From: Bacillota bacterium
Lineage (GTDB): Bacteria > Bacillota > Bacilli > Alicyclobacillales > SLC66
DNA length: 63,060 bases
Direction of reading: 5' to 3'
Assembly: GCA_021805735.1 (NCBI GenBank)
Contig: JAJZEE010000003.1
Location: 1-63,060, forward strand
This document shows, one piece after another, positions 27,469 through 36,454 of this stretch; position 1 is the stretch's first letter; every line of letters begins with the position of its first letter. The position numbers and the translations under genes are program-made. A model generated the notes under the pieces. The model was given only the letters and a program-made list of their open reading frames with translations. It did not search any database and was not told where the DNA came from.

Positions 27469-28389
27469 TTGATCTCGTATATCATTCGCCGCCTGGGCGG
27501 AGCAGTGATTGTATTGCTTGGGATCTCTATCATCACATTCGTGATTGCGTTTCTCGTGCCCGCCAATCCGGCCCGCGCCATCGTAGGACCCCACGCTCCA
27601 GAGGCGCTGGTGCTGCAGGTCGACAAACAGCTTGGTCTCGATCAGCCGTTGCCGATTCGGTATGTGAATTATATGAACAATCTGGTGCACGGCAATTTGG
27701 GCATGTCGTACGTGCTGGATCAACCCGTCACAAATCTCATCGAGCAACGGGTGGGCGCGACGGCTCAACTGGCGCTGGCCGCCTGGGTTCTGGAACTTGT
27801 GATCGGCATCCCGCTCGGCATCATTTCCGCGGTTTACGACCGCAAGATCATCGACCACATCGCGAGCCTCCTGGCCCTGATCGGGATTTCTCTGCCAGTG
27901 TTTTTCGTCGGTCTGGAACTGATGTACTGGATAGGTTTTCGTCTCAACTGGCTGCCGGTGGGCGGCACAGGCGGCTTTAACTACATTATTCTTCCCGGAT
28001 TGACTTACGCCATCACGGGCGCGGCCTACTATTCCAGGCTGCTGAAGGCGTCGATGCTGGACGTGCTGAGTTCGGACTATATCAGGACTGCAAAGGCGAA
28101 AGGGGCAAGCCCAGCCAGAGTCATCTTTGGGCATGCGCTGCGCAATGGAATCATCCCCGCCCTGACCTACGGTGGGATTGACATCGCGGCGCTGTTTGGC
28201 GGCGTGGTTGTCATCGAAGATGTGTTTGGCTATTCCGGACTCGGCCAGTTGGCCGTGCAGGCGATCAGTAATCTCGATGTGCCGGTCATCATGGGAACAG
28301 TGCTGTTTGCAACAGCGTTTGTCGTGTTGGTCAACGTGGTGGTGGACGTTCTGTACGGAATCGTCGATCCACGCATCACATATTCGTAG
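27469..28389 (+). CDS. oppB: Peptide ABC transporter permease, OppB/DppB type
   Basis: A 306-residue permease starting LISYIIRRLGGAVIVLLGIS, the typical OppB N-terminus, followed by LVPANPARAIVG, a cytoplasmic/extracellular block LGLDQPLPIRYVNYM, and the EAA loop DYIRTAKAKGASPARVIFGHALRNG. TTG 27469 is selected: GGGGAGG lies 9 bases before it and an earlier open frame overlaps the binding-protein gene. It completes the importer with OppC, OppD and OppF. Confidence 0.9.
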   Translation: MISYIIRRLGGAVIVLLGISIITFVIAFLVPANPARAIVGPHAPEALVLQVDKQLGLDQPLPIRYVNYMNNLVHGNLGMSYVLDQPVTNLIEQRVGATAQLALAAWVLELVIGIPLGIISAVYDRKIIDHIASLLALIGISLPVFFVGLELMYWIGFRLNWLPVGGTGGFNYIILPGLTYAITGAAYYSRLLKASMLDVLSSDYIRTAKAKGASPARVIFGHALRNGIIPALTYGGIDIAALFGGVVVIEDVFGYSGLGQLAVQAISNLDVPVIMGTVLFATAFVVLVNVVVDVLYGIVDPRITYS

Positions 28390-28600
28390 ATCGCGTGGTA
28401 CGGACGACTCTTCGGGCAAGATTGGCGTTGCTTTGGCAAAAGTTTCTGGAGTCAGCGGCAGGCTTTTACATGAGGCCCGTCATGGGTTCTTCTCCCAGGC
28501 CATGTACGACGCGTCAGCATCCGGCGACGGAGGCGCTGCGGCGTTCGCGTCTGCATCCGTTTCTCTCAGTTAACTTACAATTTCCGGTTCCAGCTTCTAG
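28390..28600. other. Gap between oppB and second binding-protein promoter
   Basis: No gene, clear hairpin or repeat module is visible in this stretch; short open frames here have no ribosome site or family resemblance. It could hold a decayed sequence. Confidence 0.4.
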
Positions 28601-28602
28601 TA

Positions 28603-28631
28603 TTGACTGAACGATCGTTTGGCAATACTAT
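28603..28631 (+). promoter_or_regulatory. Strong promoter before the second binding protein
   Basis: TTGACT (28603-28608), 17-bp spacer, TACTAT (28626-28631); the gene starts 65 bases downstream. Its strength suggests that copy 2 is the main, independently expressed binding protein. Confidence 0.7.
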
Positions 28632-28695
28632 GGTGATAGAATTAGAGGTTTGTGGTCTCATGCTTGTTGTTCTAATCGCAAAAGGGGGAAAACAA

Positions 28696-30360
28696 ATGAA
28701 GTCAAGTAAGTTGCGGCTGTTTGGGGTTGTCGCTTCGGTGGCCATGCTGAGCACAGCGCTTGCCGGATGCAGCACACAGGCCGTCAGCACACCGAAAGCA
28801 GTCAGCCAGGCGTCTCAAGGCGCACAACCTGTGTACGGCGGCACCCTGACCATGGATCTTTCCAGTCAGTTTCCACACCTTGATCCGGCCAAAGCGTACG
28901 ACACGACGTCGTACGAAGCTGTATTGCAATTCTACAATCAACTCGTGACCTACAAGGGCGCGACCAACACTCTGGTGGGCGATCTTGCGTCGTCCTGGAA
29001 CATAACGAACGGCGGCAAGGTGTATACGTTCCACCTCACAAACGCGAAGTTCTGGAACGGAAACCCCGTTACCGCGCAAAGCTTTATTACCGAGTTTGAG
29101 CGCGTGCTGAACAACAACATGCAGTCCGGCGGCCAAGGCTTCATCTCCCCTCTGATTCAGGGATCCGCCGCTTTCGTGGCTGGCAAGGCGAAAACGGTCA
29201 CAGGTCTTAAGGCGCTGAACGCCCACACGCTGCAGATCACCTTGAATAACCCAAGCGCAACGTTCCTGAACGTGTTGGCGATGCCATTCTACTCGGCTGT
29301 TGATCCTGCGTACGTGAACTCGCATCCGGAATCTTACGTCGATACGCACCCGATGGGCAGCGGCCCCTTCATGCTGCAGTCGTACACGGCTGGACGGAAT
29401 TACGTCCTGGTGCGCAACCCGCACTACTTCCAGAAGGGCATTCCTTATCTCAGCAAGATCGTGTTCAACATCGACAATTCTCCGTCGGCAGTGATGTTTC
29501 ACTTCGAGCAGGGCAAGACAGGCCTGATCTCATGGAACCAGGGCGGCATTCCGTCGCAGGATTACCTGCCGCTCTCGACCAATCCGCAGTATAACAAAGA
29601 CATCGTGAAGGCCACGGAAGTGGCGATCAACTACTTGGGCCTGAACACCAAGTATGGTCCCACCGCCAATGTCGCCGTGCGCCGTGCGCTGGAGTACGCG
29701 GTCAACAAGCAGACCTTCGTGCGCATCATGGCCGGTCTCGCGATTCCCGCGAATCAGATCATCCCGCCGAGCATGCCCGCCGGGTATGAGGCAGTGCTGC
29801 CGAAAAACGCGCAGTACACGTATAATCCCACGCTGGCGAAACAACTGCTGGCCAAGGCCGGGTATCCAAAAGGATTCTCGACCACCATCTACACCGACAA
29901 CAGCAGTCCAACCGACCTGAAGTTTGCAGAAGCGGCCCAGCAGATGTTTGCCCAAATCGGCGTTCACGCGAGCGTGAACCAGACCTCCTGGAACACCTTC
30001 CTGACCAACAACGAGGCTGGCAAGCAAAATATATTTACCTTGGCGTGGATCGAGGATTTCCCGGATCCGTCCGACTTCCTCAACACGCTGTTCAACAGCA
30101 ATGAAGCGCCCGTGAACAATTCGACGAACTACAGCAATCCGCAGGTGGACGCGTTGCTGAACAAAGGCGCGGTGATGCCGGCCGGCGTCGCTCGCGACAA
30201 TGTGTACAAGCAGGCGCAAAACATCATCTTGTCACAGGCGGCGTGGATTCCGCTGGTGTATCCGGTGTATGCGGCCGCAGTGCAACCGTGGGTGAAAGGG
30301 TTCTACATCAACCCGAACCTCACGGATCCGCTGCAAGCCATGTGGATCGCCAAGCACTGA
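28696..30360 (+). CDS. Peptide ABC transporter substrate-binding lipoprotein (family 5), copy 2
   Basis: A 554-residue family-5 binding protein with lipobox LAGC in the signal KLRLFGVVASVAMLSTALAGC (partly shown) and the same blocks as copy 1 (GGTLTMDLSSQFPHLDPAKA, DTHPMGSGPFMLQSY, DFPDPSDFLNTLFNS). It keeps the family Trp in SSWNI. AAAGGGGG lies 9 bases upstream of ATG 28696. Tandem duplication with the permease gene caught between the two copies gives two receptors for one channel, possibly with different peptide or nickel/sugar specificity; the ligand cannot be inferred. Confidence 0.88.
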   Translation: MKSSKLRLFGVVASVAMLSTALAGCSTQAVSTPKAVSQASQGAQPVYGGTLTMDLSSQFPHLDPAKAYDTTSYEAVLQFYNQLVTYKGATNTLVGDLASSWNITNGGKVYTFHLTNAKFWNGNPVTAQSFITEFERVLNNNMQSGGQGFISPLIQGSAAFVAGKAKTVTGLKALNAHTLQITLNNPSATFLNVLAMPFYSAVDPAYVNSHPESYVDTHPMGSGPFMLQSYTAGRNYVLVRNPHYFQKGIPYLSKIVFNIDNSPSAVMFHFEQGKTGLISWNQGGIPSQDYLPLSTNPQYNKDIVKATEVAINYLGLNTKYGPTANVAVRRALEYAVNKQTFVRIMAGLAIPANQIIPPSMPAGYEAVLPKNAQYTYNPTLAKQLLAKAGYPKGFSTTIYTDNSSPTDLKFAEAAQQMFAQIGVHASVNQTSWNTFLTNNEAGKQNIFTLAWIEDFPDPSDFLNTLFNSNEAPVNNSTNYSNPQVDALLNKGAVMPAGVARDNVYKQAQNIILSQAAWIPLVYPVYAAAVQPWVKGFYINPNLTDPLQAMWIAKH

Positions 30361-30407
30361 TGGGGTTTTTTGGACGGCTCTGAGGGCGGTCTGAACAGCA
30401 CGGAAGC

Positions 30408-30443
30408 GTGGCGCGGATCAGAGTATTCTCTGGTCCGCGCCAC
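30408..30443. terminator. Strong stem-loop after the peptide importer
   Basis: GTGGCGCGGATCAGAG and CTCTGGTCCGCGCCAC form a 16-bp stem with one wobble and a TATT loop. It lies in the convergent gap between the binding protein and argS. There is no U tract on either side; it probably stabilises or ends the importer mRNA. Confidence 0.5.
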
Positions 30444-30465
30444 TGTCATGACTGCCACTGCCATG

Positions 30466-30556
30466 CCAGGACGGATCATGCATTGCACTGCCGCTCGAAC
30501 AGGTGCAGCCTAAAGGCCGCAAAACTCGCGGCAGCGCAATGCATGATCCGTCCTGG
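30466..30556 (-). repeat. Long hairpin LH-F, diverged and inverted copy
   Basis: Arms 30466-30494 and 30528-30556 are 29 nt each with one mismatched position. Read on the minus strand, that position is a G:U pair, whereas on the plus strand it is A:C, so the minus strand is the one that folds. The minus-strand loop begins GAGTTTTGCGGC, forming GCCGC-GAGTTTT-GCGGC, equivalent to GTCGC-GAGTTTA-GCGAC in LH-A/LH-D. It lies about 70 bases beyond the argS stop. Membership of the family is a by-eye judgement from loop and architecture. Confidence 0.65.
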
Positions 30557-30623
30557 AGAGTCAGTGTCATCGAGCAGGGTGGTGTTGCGGCGCCTGCCCA
30601 AACTTTGGTTTATCACTGCTCCC

Positions 30624-32447
30624 CTAGAGTTGTGCCGGGTGGCCGATCCCAAGCAGTTGCAGCGATGCCCTGATGGTGAGTCGTGTCGCATCGGTCAGCG
30701 CCAGCCGAAGGGTGCGGGTGCTTCCTTCCGACGTTAGAATGGGACAATCATGGTAAAACCGATTGAATGCCTGACAGATGTCAAGCACCTGTTTGGCGAT
30801 GAGCGACGGATCGGCTTCCGCACTGGCGCGCTGGCGCACTCCGGAAAACTGGCTGACCTGCTTGGCCAGTTCCCATGACACATCATCCAGGGTCGCATCG
30901 TCGAAAGCCTTGCTCGTGGATACATCGTCCAGAGCCTTGTTGTTCAACGATTCTTCGCCACTGGCAACTCCACGTGTCTTATCTGTCCATTCATTCGCCA
31001 GCACTTCACTCCACGTTGCAACCGAGGTCGGATTCGATTCGCCGGGGGCCAAAAGGCCCGCCTTTCGCAGTACGGAACACGCGCGGGCGTGCGTGTACTG
31101 CACGTAGGGGCCGGTCTCTCCGTCGAATGCCACCGCCTGGTCCATGGCGAATTCGATGTCGTGGAGCCGGTTTGTTTTCAGGTCGTTAAAAATGACGGCG
31201 CCCACCCCGATCGCTTTGGCCACTTCCTCAGCGTTTGTCAGGTCAGGACTCTTTTGCGCGATGATGGAGCGGGCGCGGGAAATGGCTTCATCGAGAACGT
31301 CCTGCAAACGGACTATGTGTCCTTTGCGGGTGGACATCTTTTTGCCGCCGATCGTCATCATCCCAAAAGCCACATGCGAGCACTGTGTGGCAAATTCGTA
31401 TCCCATGCGTTCGAGGACGGCAAAGAGCTGTTTAAAATGCAGGCGCTGCTCGCCGCCCACGACATAGGTCAGGCGGTCTGCGCCCAGCACTTTATGTCGA
31501 TACAGCGCGGCGGCGAGATCCCGGGTCGCGTAGAGGGTGGCGCCGTCTGATTTGCGAATCAGACAGGGGGGAAGATCCACTTGCTCCAGTGACACGACTT
31601 CAGCGCCTTCACTCAGCATCAGCAACCCTTTTGCACTCAGTTCGTCAACCACTGCGGCCATTTTGTCATTATAAAAACTTTCGCCGAGGACTGCTGTGAA
31701 CTTTGTGCCGAGCAGGTCGTACGTGCGGTTGAAATCCGCCAGACTGACGTCGACAATCCATTGCCACAGAGCGGTTTCATCTGGCTGACCGTCTTCCAGC
31801 CGCTTGAACGCGGCGCGACCTTGCGCTTCCAGTTCCGGGCTTGTCTTTTCCTCTTCATGAAACCTCACATACAAGCTGTTCAGTTCCTGGATCGGGTTGG
31901 CCCGCACGCGCTCCGGATCGCCGTAGCGGTGGTAAGCGACAATGATTTTGCCAAACTGTGTACCCCAATCTCCGATATGATTGATCCGCAGCGTGGTGAA
32001 TCCGTCTGACTCCAGGAGGTTGGCGATGGCCGTGCCAATGATGGTGGAGCGAAGATGTCCCACGCCAAACGGCTTGGCAATGTTTGGCGACGAGAGGTCG
32101 ATCGCAACCGTCTGTCCGGCGCCGTTGCCACTCGAAAAAAAAGCGTCATCCTGTTCGATCGCCTGCAACCAGAGTGAACAGGCATAATCGCGCCGCAAAC
32201 GCATGTTCACGTAGGGTCCGATCGCTTCCGCGCCCTGCAAGAGGTCACTTGAAGCGATGCGTGACACGATATCCCTGGCGATCGCCTGGGGCGACTGGCG
32301 CAGTTCCTTGGCCAAGCGAAAGCAGGGCAGGGCGAGATCGCCCATGGCGGAGTCCGGGGGAATCTCCAGCCAGTCTTCCAATACGGTCTGGCTTACCGGC
32401 AGATGCCCGGCAAGTTCCCGTGCCATGATGCCTTTAATGCGGTGCAC
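30624..32447 (-). CDS. argS: Arginyl-tRNA synthetase
   Basis: A 607-residue class I synthetase. Motifs: SSPNIAKPFGVGHLRST (HIGH region, with Gly for the first His), INHIGDWGTQFGK, YATRDLAAALYR, FGMMTIGGKKMSTRKG (KMSKS region degenerate as is common in ArgS), FDGETGPYVQYTHARACSVL, and the C-terminal anticodon-binding domain. Between the DALR domain start and GPYVQYTHAR there is a hydrophilic insertion with a near repeat, NKALDDVSTSKAFDDATLDDVS, not seen in most ArgS. GTG 32447 has AAGGGG 10 bases away; ATG 32426 is an alternative. Confidence 0.95.
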   Translation of the reverse strand: MHRIKGIMARELAGHLPVSQTVLEDWLEIPPDSAMGDLALPCFRLAKELRQSPQAIARDIVSRIASSDLLQGAEAIGPYVNMRLRRDYACSLWLQAIEQDDAFFSSGNGAGQTVAIDLSSPNIAKPFGVGHLRSTIIGTAIANLLESDGFTTLRINHIGDWGTQFGKIIVAYHRYGDPERVRANPIQELNSLYVRFHEEEKTSPELEAQGRAAFKRLEDGQPDETALWQWIVDVSLADFNRTYDLLGTKFTAVLGESFYNDKMAAVVDELSAKGLLMLSEGAEVVSLEQVDLPPCLIRKSDGATLYATRDLAAALYRHKVLGADRLTYVVGGEQRLHFKQLFAVLERMGYEFATQCSHVAFGMMTIGGKKMSTRKGHIVRLQDVLDEAISRARSIIAQKSPDLTNAEEVAKAIGVGAVIFNDLKTNRLHDIEFAMDQAVAFDGETGPYVQYTHARACSVLRKAGLLAPGESNPTSVATWSEVLANEWTDKTRGVASGEESLNNKALDDVSTSKAFDDATLDDVSWELAKQVSQFSGVRQRASAEADPSLIAKQVLDICQAFNRFYHDCPILTSEGSTRTLRLALTDATRLTIRASLQLLGIGHPAQL

Positions 32448-32481
32448 TGTCTGTCAGCCCCTTCGTGGTAAAGTATTCATT

Positions 32482-32510
32482 ATTATAGACAAATAGCGCA
32501 GAATCGGCAA
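32482..32510 (-). promoter_or_regulatory. argS promoter
   Basis: On the minus strand: TTGCCG (32505-32510), 17-bp spacer, TATAAT (32482-32487), 35 bases before the argS start. It is divergent from the TPR-gene promoter. Confidence 0.7.
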
Positions 32511-32541
32511 TTTGCGGCATGGCTCGCTCTGTCGCCGAGGC

Positions 32542-32570
32542 ATGACACTGCCAACCGGCTATGCTATACT
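32542..32570 (+). promoter_or_regulatory. Promoter of the TPR-protein gene
   Basis: ATGACA (32542-32547), 17-bp spacer, TATACT (32565-32570) with an extended TGC just before the -10. The gene starts 53 bases later. Confidence 0.7.
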
Positions 32571-32622
32571 GCGCTTATACCTGCTTGCGCAGGCTCCCAG
32601 GAAACCAGTGAGGAGGTACTTC

Positions 32623-34311
32623 ATGGACAGACGGGAGAAAGGCTCGACAAAGGTATTGCCGTTTCAGCCAGATGCCGCGTTCTTCTTTGAACGGGGGGTC
32701 CGTTTTTTGAACAGACACGATTTGTCTCGCGCGCTTCATTCCTTTGAGCGCGCGGTTGAATGCGAACCATCCAATGCGGTGAATCACTGTAATCTTGCCG
32801 GTGTGCTGTCGGAACTGGGTGATTTCGAGAAGTCGAATGAAGTGCTGCAGGGCGTACTGACAGACATTGCGCCGGATATGGCGGAATGCTACTTTTATAT
32901 GGCCAACAATTATGCCAACCTTGGGGAATATGAGTTAGCGGAAGCGCACGTGGTTAAGTACCTGGAAGTGGATCCGACTGGCGAGTTTGCGCCTGATGCG
33001 GATGAAATGCTTGATGTCCTGATTCATGAGTATGGCGGCGGCGAGATCTTGAGGGAAAGTCGTCGCAAGCAACTCGAGACCACCCGTGAACGGGACGTCG
33101 CGCGCGGCATGCTTGAGGAAGGCAAGTTTCACGAGGCGAGTCTGTTGCTTGAGAAAGAGATCGAACGGCAGCCAGAGGCGACCGCAGCCAGGAATAATCT
33201 CGCCCTGGCGAAGTACTATCTGGGGCATATGGAAGAGGCGGTGGCCATCACGCGCCAGGTGCTTGAACTGGAGCCGCGCAACATTCACGCCTTGTGCAAC
33301 CTGGCTGTGTTTATCCGCCATCAGGGACGCGATCACGAAGAGTATAAGCAGCTCATTGCACTATTGCGCAAGCTGATGCCGCTGCAGTTTGATCAGGGCT
33401 ACAAACTGGCCACAACGCTCGGCATTCTGGGAGAACACAAGGCCGCCTACCGCATCTTTTTGCAACTGGTCCAGTTTGGGGATCGGCATGATCCGTCATT
33501 GTATTTTGCTCTTTGCGCCGCGAGCGCTAACATGAATCGGTCAAAGCGCGCCCGACAATGGCTGCTTGAGGTGCAGGCTCTGGATCCGGACAGCGGGATT
33601 GCCGACTATTATCTCGAAGAGTTGGAACGCGCCATGGCCAAGGGGAACCGGATGTTTTTCAGTTACAGCTACCAGTTGCCGTTCCATCTGCGCGCACACG
33701 GCGGAGGACACGCGAAGTCGTCCGGACTCGCCAAGCTTGGCGCCTGGGCCAAAGATCCCGGGGTTCGGTCATCGGTGTATTTTGCGTTGTTTCGGGGACC
33801 GCGACCCACGAAACGGGAGGCTCTTCAGGCTTTGTCTGTTCTCAATGACGCCGAGTCCCTGCATATTTTGAAAGAGTTTGTCCGGGACCCAACGCAAAGC
33901 GATGATCTGGTGTGGAATGGTGTGTTTGTCCTGCAACTGTTGCGGGTGACAGGGCCCGTGGAGGTCCAACTGACTGGGGAACTGAAAGTGATTGATCTGC
34001 CAACCCGCGACAGCCGCATGCTGGCCTGGAATCCGACGTTTGAGGCGATCTTGCGCGACGTTCAGACAGCGCTTGCTTCCCGCGACCCGGATCTGGCGGA
34101 CATGGCCTATGATATTTGGTTGCGTTATCTCATGTTCTCCTTTGCAGATCTCCCAAAGATCGTGAAGCGCAGTGTATGGTCGGCTGCTCTCGAATATGTG
34201 TCCCGGCGCACCGCAGGGCGCACGGAGCCACAGGCTGTCGTGGCCAGACGCTACGACGTGTCGGTCAAGGCGCTGGCAAAAGCGGCGCAGGCAATCACGC
34301 TCACACTCTGA
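32623..34311 (+). CDS. Tetratricopeptide-repeat protein
   Basis: A 562-residue soluble protein without signal peptide. At least six TPR-like units cover residues 20-300 (for example LSRALHSFERAVECEPSNAV, YELAEAHVVKYLEVDP, MEEAVAITRQVLELEPRNIHALCNLA). The C-terminal half is helical without a recognised domain. A strong GAGGAGG site sets ATG 32623. TPR proteins of this size near translation genes are common in Alicyclobacillus-type genomes, but the partner is unknown. It lies between argS and selB; no operon with selB is likely because a repeat intervenes. Confidence 0.7.
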   Translation: MDRREKGSTKVLPFQPDAAFFFERGVRFLNRHDLSRALHSFERAVECEPSNAVNHCNLAGVLSELGDFEKSNEVLQGVLTDIAPDMAECYFYMANNYANLGEYELAEAHVVKYLEVDPTGEFAPDADEMLDVLIHEYGGGEILRESRRKQLETTRERDVARGMLEEGKFHEASLLLEKEIERQPEATAARNNLALAKYYLGHMEEAVAITRQVLELEPRNIHALCNLAVFIRHQGRDHEEYKQLIALLRKLMPLQFDQGYKLATTLGILGEHKAAYRIFLQLVQFGDRHDPSLYFALCAASANMNRSKRARQWLLEVQALDPDSGIADYYLEELERAMAKGNRMFFSYSYQLPFHLRAHGGGHAKSSGLAKLGAWAKDPGVRSSVYFALFRGPRPTKREALQALSVLNDAESLHILKEFVRDPTQSDDLVWNGVFVLQLLRVTGPVEVQLTGELKVIDLPTRDSRMLAWNPTFEAILRDVQTALASRDPDLADMAYDIWLRYLMFSFADLPKIVKRSVWSAALEYVSRRTAGRTEPQAVVARRYDVSVKALAKAAQAITLTL

Positions 34312-34360
34312 AGCGAAACCACCTCGACCAGCCTGGATATATGGGATAGACCGCCATGCC

Positions 34361-34384
34361 TGAGTTTTGCGAAGCAAAATCTCA
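34361..34384 (+). repeat. Stop-proximal GAA-loop hairpin, copy B
   Basis: TGAGTTTTGC, loop GAA, GCAAAATCTCA: identical to the core at 2944-2967. Located 50 bases after the TPR-gene stop. Confidence 0.6.
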
Positions 34385-34424
34385 CTTGCGCGCTGCCATC
34401 AGTGGACAAAAAGCCCGCTCGTCA

Positions 34425-34494
34425 GGATTCATATGCTGTGCCCGTCGCGAGTTCGGCGCAGCCGTGTCTGAGCAGGGGCACAGCATATGAATCC
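34425..34494 (+). repeat. Long hairpin LH-B (19-bp perfect arms)
   Basis: Arms 34425-34443 (GGATTCATATGCTGTGCCC) and 34476-34494 are fully complementary. The loop GTCGCGAGTTCGGCGCAGCC... equals that of LH-C base for base. Arm differences from LH-A (ATTG to GCTG, with CAAT to CAGC opposite) are compensatory. Confidence 0.85.
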
Positions 34495-34551
34495 GGATAC
34501 GCCTGCGGTGTTTGTCAGGATATATCCCCGCAAAGGACGGGTGTTGACGAC

Positions 34552-36450
34552 GTGGATTTTGTTATTGTGGGAACCGCGGGTCACATTGACCATGGCAAAA
34601 CGGCTCTGGTCAAGGCGCTGACGGGCACTGATACAGATCGTACACGTGAGGAGCGGGAGCGCGGCATTTCCATCGAGTTGGGATTTGCCCCTCTTGTGCT
34701 GGGCAATGGCAGACGTCTCGGGGTTGTCGATGTGCCGGGGCATGAACGCTTTATCCGCAACATGCTTGCGGGAGCCGGTGGGGTAGATCTGATCCTTCTG
34801 GTGATCGATGCGCGGGAAGGCGTCATGCCACAAACAAAGGAACACCTGGCGATTTTGCAGATGCTTGATGTATCCAGCGGCATCGTCGTGATCACCAAGA
34901 TCGATTTGGTGGACGCTGAGTGGCTGGAACTGGTGCGTGAAGAAGTGTCGGCAGAACTGCAGGGTACGTTTTTGGCTGATGCAGCGATGGTCAATGTGTC
35001 AGCCATCACAGGAGCTGGCATTGAGGAACTCAAAACCGTCATTGAAGATATGTTGCCTCAGGTTCGTCGCAAGCCTCGTACGGGTCCTTTGCGTTTGCCC
35101 GTTGACAGGGTATTCTCGGTTCCCGGGTTTGGCACCGTTGTGACGGGAACGATCTGGCGCGGTGTGGTGTCTGTGGGAGACATTCTGCAGGTGTGGCCAG
35201 GTGGAGAGACAGCCCGGGTGCGTTCTGTTCAGGTACATGGGGAATCGGTGGACACGGCGGTTGCCGGCCAGCGCGCCGCAGTAGCTCTTGCGGGCGCCAA
35301 GGCGGAGGTGCGGCGCGGAATGACTTTGAGCGCTCCCGGAACACTCAGTTCCACCACGCTGCTTGACGCGCGGGTTCGGGTACTGCCTGACGCTCCGTTT
35401 GCGCTGTCCCATCGCCTGCGAGTTCGGTTATATACAGGTACGGCAGAGGTAATTGGGCGAGTGCTCCTGCTTGACGGCGCGCAAATCGCCTCCGGTGATG
35501 ACGCGTTGGTGCAACTGAGCCTGGAACAGCCGATTGCGGTGGAAGCGCGCGACCATTTTGTCCTGCGCAGTTATTCGCCCATGCATACCATTGGCGGCGG
35601 TCAAGTGATCGACCCCCATCCAGGGCGCAACCACCGCCGCCATAGTCCTGCGGTTCTCGAACAATTGCGGCGTAAGGAGAATGGAACGCCTGCCGAACGG
35701 ACCCTCGACGCTCTCACGGCGAGACCGGGCGCGAGCGCCCATGACCTGGCCGTCATGGTGGGCGAAGCGAAGGAGACCATCGAACTGGCGCTTCGGGATC
35801 TCATTGCCTCTGGCGCTGCAATGTATGTCGGTCAACCGCCCGTAGTGACGTCCTGGCGCACAGTTCGGTTGTGGAAGGAAGGCATTCGACGGGCGATCGA
35901 CGACTATTATCAGAAAAATAGATATGATGTATGGGTGCCCAGATCAGTGGTTCAGAATGCTTTGAAGGCTCTTGGCGCGGATGCGCGGTTGGCCGAAGCG
36001 GTTATCGCGGATGAGGCTCAAAATGACGATCTGAACGTTCAGAGTGATCGCCTTCGCACAAAGGACCGCCGCATCGCATTATCCTCCCCTGAACAGGAGG
36101 TCAAGGCGAAAGTCGAACAGGCATTCAGGGAACATCCCTTTGCTCCGCCCGGTCTGTCGGAAATGGAGGGGTGGTTTAAGGGCCGGGAACGTATGGTGCG
36201 CAATATTCTTCATCTGCTGATCCAGGAAGACGAGATCATCGCGATAGGCCCTGACATGTATGCCAGCGCCGATGCTGTCACCAGGTCAGTCGAAGTGGCT
36301 CAGCAACTTAACGCGGAACAGGGCGGTTTTACCGTCGCGGATTTCCGGGACCGAATCGGAACGAGCCGTAAATTCGCCGTTGCTGTTCTGGAATATCTCG
36401 ATCGCCAAAAAATCACGCGGCGCAACGGAGACTCGCGAGAGTGCCTCTGA
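34552..36450 (+). CDS. selB: Selenocysteine-specific elongation factor SelB
   Basis: A 632-residue GTPase that delivers Sec-tRNA to UGA codons followed by a SECIS hairpin. The G domain shows [14 protein letters not shown] (G1), [13 protein letters not shown] (G3) and TKIDLVD (G4); domains II and III follow, then C-terminal winged helices ([20 protein letters not shown]-like and [22 protein letters not shown]) that bind SECIS RNA. GTG 34552 begins [17 protein letters not shown]; the frame upstream runs through the repeat and is not coding. selA, selD and tRNA-Sec were not seen in the window, so selenoprotein synthesis must be completed elsewhere, or SelB is a relic. Confidence 0.9.
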   Translation: MDFVIVGTAGHIDHGKTALVKALTGTDTDRTREERERGISIELGFAPLVLGNGRRLGVVDVPGHERFIRNMLAGAGGVDLILLVIDAREGVMPQTKEHLAILQMLDVSSGIVVITKIDLVDAEWLELVREEVSAELQGTFLADAAMVNVSAITGAGIEELKTVIEDMLPQVRRKPRTGPLRLPVDRVFSVPGFGTVVTGTIWRGVVSVGDILQVWPGGETARVRSVQVHGESVDTAVAGQRAAVALAGAKAEVRRGMTLSAPGTLSSTTLLDARVRVLPDAPFALSHRLRVRLYTGTAEVIGRVLLLDGAQIASGDDALVQLSLEQPIAVEARDHFVLRSYSPMHTIGGGQVIDPHPGRNHRRHSPAVLEQLRRKENGTPAERTLDALTARPGASAHDLAVMVGEAKETIELALRDLIASGAAMYVGQPPVVTSWRTVRLWKEGIRRAIDDYYQKNRYDVWVPRSVVQNALKALGADARLAEAVIADEAQNDDLNVQSDRLRTKDRRIALSSPEQEVKAKVEQAFREHPFAPPGLSEMEGWFKGRERMVRNILHLLIQEDEIIAIGPDMYASADAVTRSVEVAQQLNAEQGGFTVADFRDRIGTSRKFAVAVLEYLDRQKITRRNGDSRECL

Positions 36451-36454
36451 TAGA

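Larger units (their letters stand above)
34343..34517 (+). repeat. Composite structured repeat, copy B
   Basis: From left: GGGATAGACCGCCATG, the GAA-loop hairpin (34361-34384), GCGCGCTGCCATCAGTGG, CCCGCTCGTCAGG, the long hairpin (34425-34494), then GATACGCCTGCGGTGTTTGTC. The left side carries the CCCGCTCGTCA extension seen in copy C, but the matching right side is lost and joined to a degenerate CGCC-TGC-GG module, showing recombination between modules. It fills the gap between the TPR gene and selB. Confidence 0.7.

Noticed and set aside
25692-27626. Very long antisense open frame opposite the first binding protein
   Set aside because: It mirrors a real lipoprotein gene in a GC-rich region, is rich in Arg/His/Gln, and resembles no family.
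27439-28419. Antisense open frame opposite the OppB permease
   Set aside because: The plus-strand permease is certain; the antisense product has a shadow composition and no ribosome site.
34312-34551. tRNA-Sec (selC) near selB
   Set aside because: The gap is made of repeat modules; no long acceptor/T-stem with TCA anticodon was seen.
34402-34551. Extended N-terminus of SelB
   Set aside because: The extra codons run through the repeat hairpin and begin with no ribosome site; GTG 34552 gives the normal SelB start.
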